A DNA stretch of 6,192 nt, taken from Nitrososphaerales archaeon TH5895 (GTDB taxonomy: Archaea; Thermoproteota; Nitrososphaeria; Nitrososphaerales; Nitrososphaeraceae). The notes beneath the pieces are model-generated. The model was not told the origin of the DNA, made no database searches, and saw only the letters and a list, made by a program, of their open reading frames with translations. The stretch is from positions 1 to 6,192 of the forward strand of contig JAATVS010000013.1 of NCBI GenBank assembly GCA_014523695.1, written 5' to 3'. Below, piece after piece: positions 5,891 to 6,192 of the stretch; position 1 is the stretch's first letter; every line of letters starts with the position of its first letter. The position numbers and the translations under genes are program-made.

Positions 5891-6118
5891 TTAATTCTCT
5901 ACATGTTTGTCTTTATTCTCCAAATTATTTCTTTTCATGAAATAAGTACTTACTGATCGAGGATTTTCTTCATATTCATTTATCAATATCCTCAAAGTTG
6001 TAATCATTAATTCTTCTACCTTTGGTTCTTTCAGCGTATTCTCTCGATTGAGTCTCATTGCAATAGACAAAGCAATATCATATTGGGATTGAGGTAACCC
6101 GATCTTAATCGTAACCAA
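5891..6118 (-). CDS. Small protein, possibly ribbon-helix-helix (CopG/Arc-like), TTG start
   Basis: This is a 75-residue protein. The layout is a short N-terminal strand (VTIKIGLP, 2-9), a helix (QSQYDIALSIAMRLNREN), then a second helix (PKVEELMITTLRILINEYEE), and a charged tail ending HVEN. Strand-helix-helix with an LP turn after the strand is the shape of MetJ/Arc/CopG DNA-binding dimers, but the loop between the helices is longer than usual, so this is only a suggestion. No ATG is available at the N-terminus. The reading frame opens after TGA 6163-6161, and TTG 6118-6116 is the first usable start. A TATA box sits about 34 bases upstream. It lies in the same direction as the ligase, 92 bases before it, and probably has its own transcript. 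Otherwise its function is unknown. Confidence 0.6.
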   Translation of the reverse strand: MVTIKIGLPQSQYDIALSIAMRLNRENTLKEPKVEELMITTLRILINEYEENPRSVSTYFMKRNNLENKDKHVEN

Positions 6119-6147
6119 TTGTCCAAAGTAAGTTACAGATGTGCGGT

Positions 6148-6157
6148 AATTATAGTA
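6148..6157 (-). promoter_or_regulatory. TATA box of the small protein gene
   Basis: The minus strand reads TACTATAATT, centred about 34 bases before TTG 6118. Transcription 25-27 bases downstream would leave a leader of under 10 bases, which supports the TTG start. Confidence 0.35.
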
Positions 6158-6192
6158 TTCTCATGTCTAATTAATTATCGAAAGGCGCAAAA

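Noticed and set aside
1..6192. CRISPR array, insertion sequence with terminal inverted repeats, or toxin-antitoxin pair.
   Set aside because: There are no regularly spaced repeats, no transposase and no paired small ORFs beyond the single RHH-like candidate.

Overview
The window looks like a piece of an AT-rich archaeal chromosome, most likely a soil-type ammonia-oxidising thaumarchaeote (Nitrososphaeria, Nitrosocosmicus-like). This rests on an archaeal replicative-type ATP-dependent DNA ligase, a stand-alone HxxxH alanyl-tRNA-editing-like protein, TATA boxes placed about 25 to 35 bases from start codons (leaderless or very short leaders), and a tyrosine-recombinase fragment of a kind I associate with these archaea. 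The lineage is inferred from family resemblance; no search was run.

Layout. Bases 1-270 (minus) hold the N-terminal 90 codons of an AlaX/AlaRS-editing-like protein that runs off the left edge. Bases 300-1600 form a gene-decay zone: a frameshifted, truncated tyrosine recombinase (about 300-636, plus); about 300 bases with no gene but one perfect operator-like palindrome (719-734); a SnoaL/NTF2-like gene broken by two compensating indels (941-1319, minus); and two short unexplained coding-like fragments (1337-1474 minus, 1471-1560 plus). All of these are too short or too broken to appear as ordinary long ORFs.

Bases 1600-3705 are the best-defined regulatory unit. A TetR-family repressor (minus) is divergent from a phytoene-desaturase-like FAD oxidoreductase (plus). 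The 93-base gap contains two TATA boxes back to back. Two copies of a 16-base element of form TTGGAnnnCCAnCCAA are present: one lies between the two TATA boxes and the other covers the start codon of the oxidoreductase. The simplest reading is that the TetR protein controls both itself and the oxidoreductase in response to an unknown, probably lipophilic, ligand.

Bases 3706-4073 separate the oxidoreductase from the convergent ligase. They hold only a possible small or decayed ORF and a 14-base palindrome. Bases 4074-5798 (minus) encode a complete ATP-dependent DNA ligase with motifs I to V visible. Upstream of it, and in the same direction, is a 75-residue protein with a possible ribbon-helix-helix fold, starting at TTG (5891-6118). 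No rRNA, tRNA, CRISPR array or intact insertion sequence was found.
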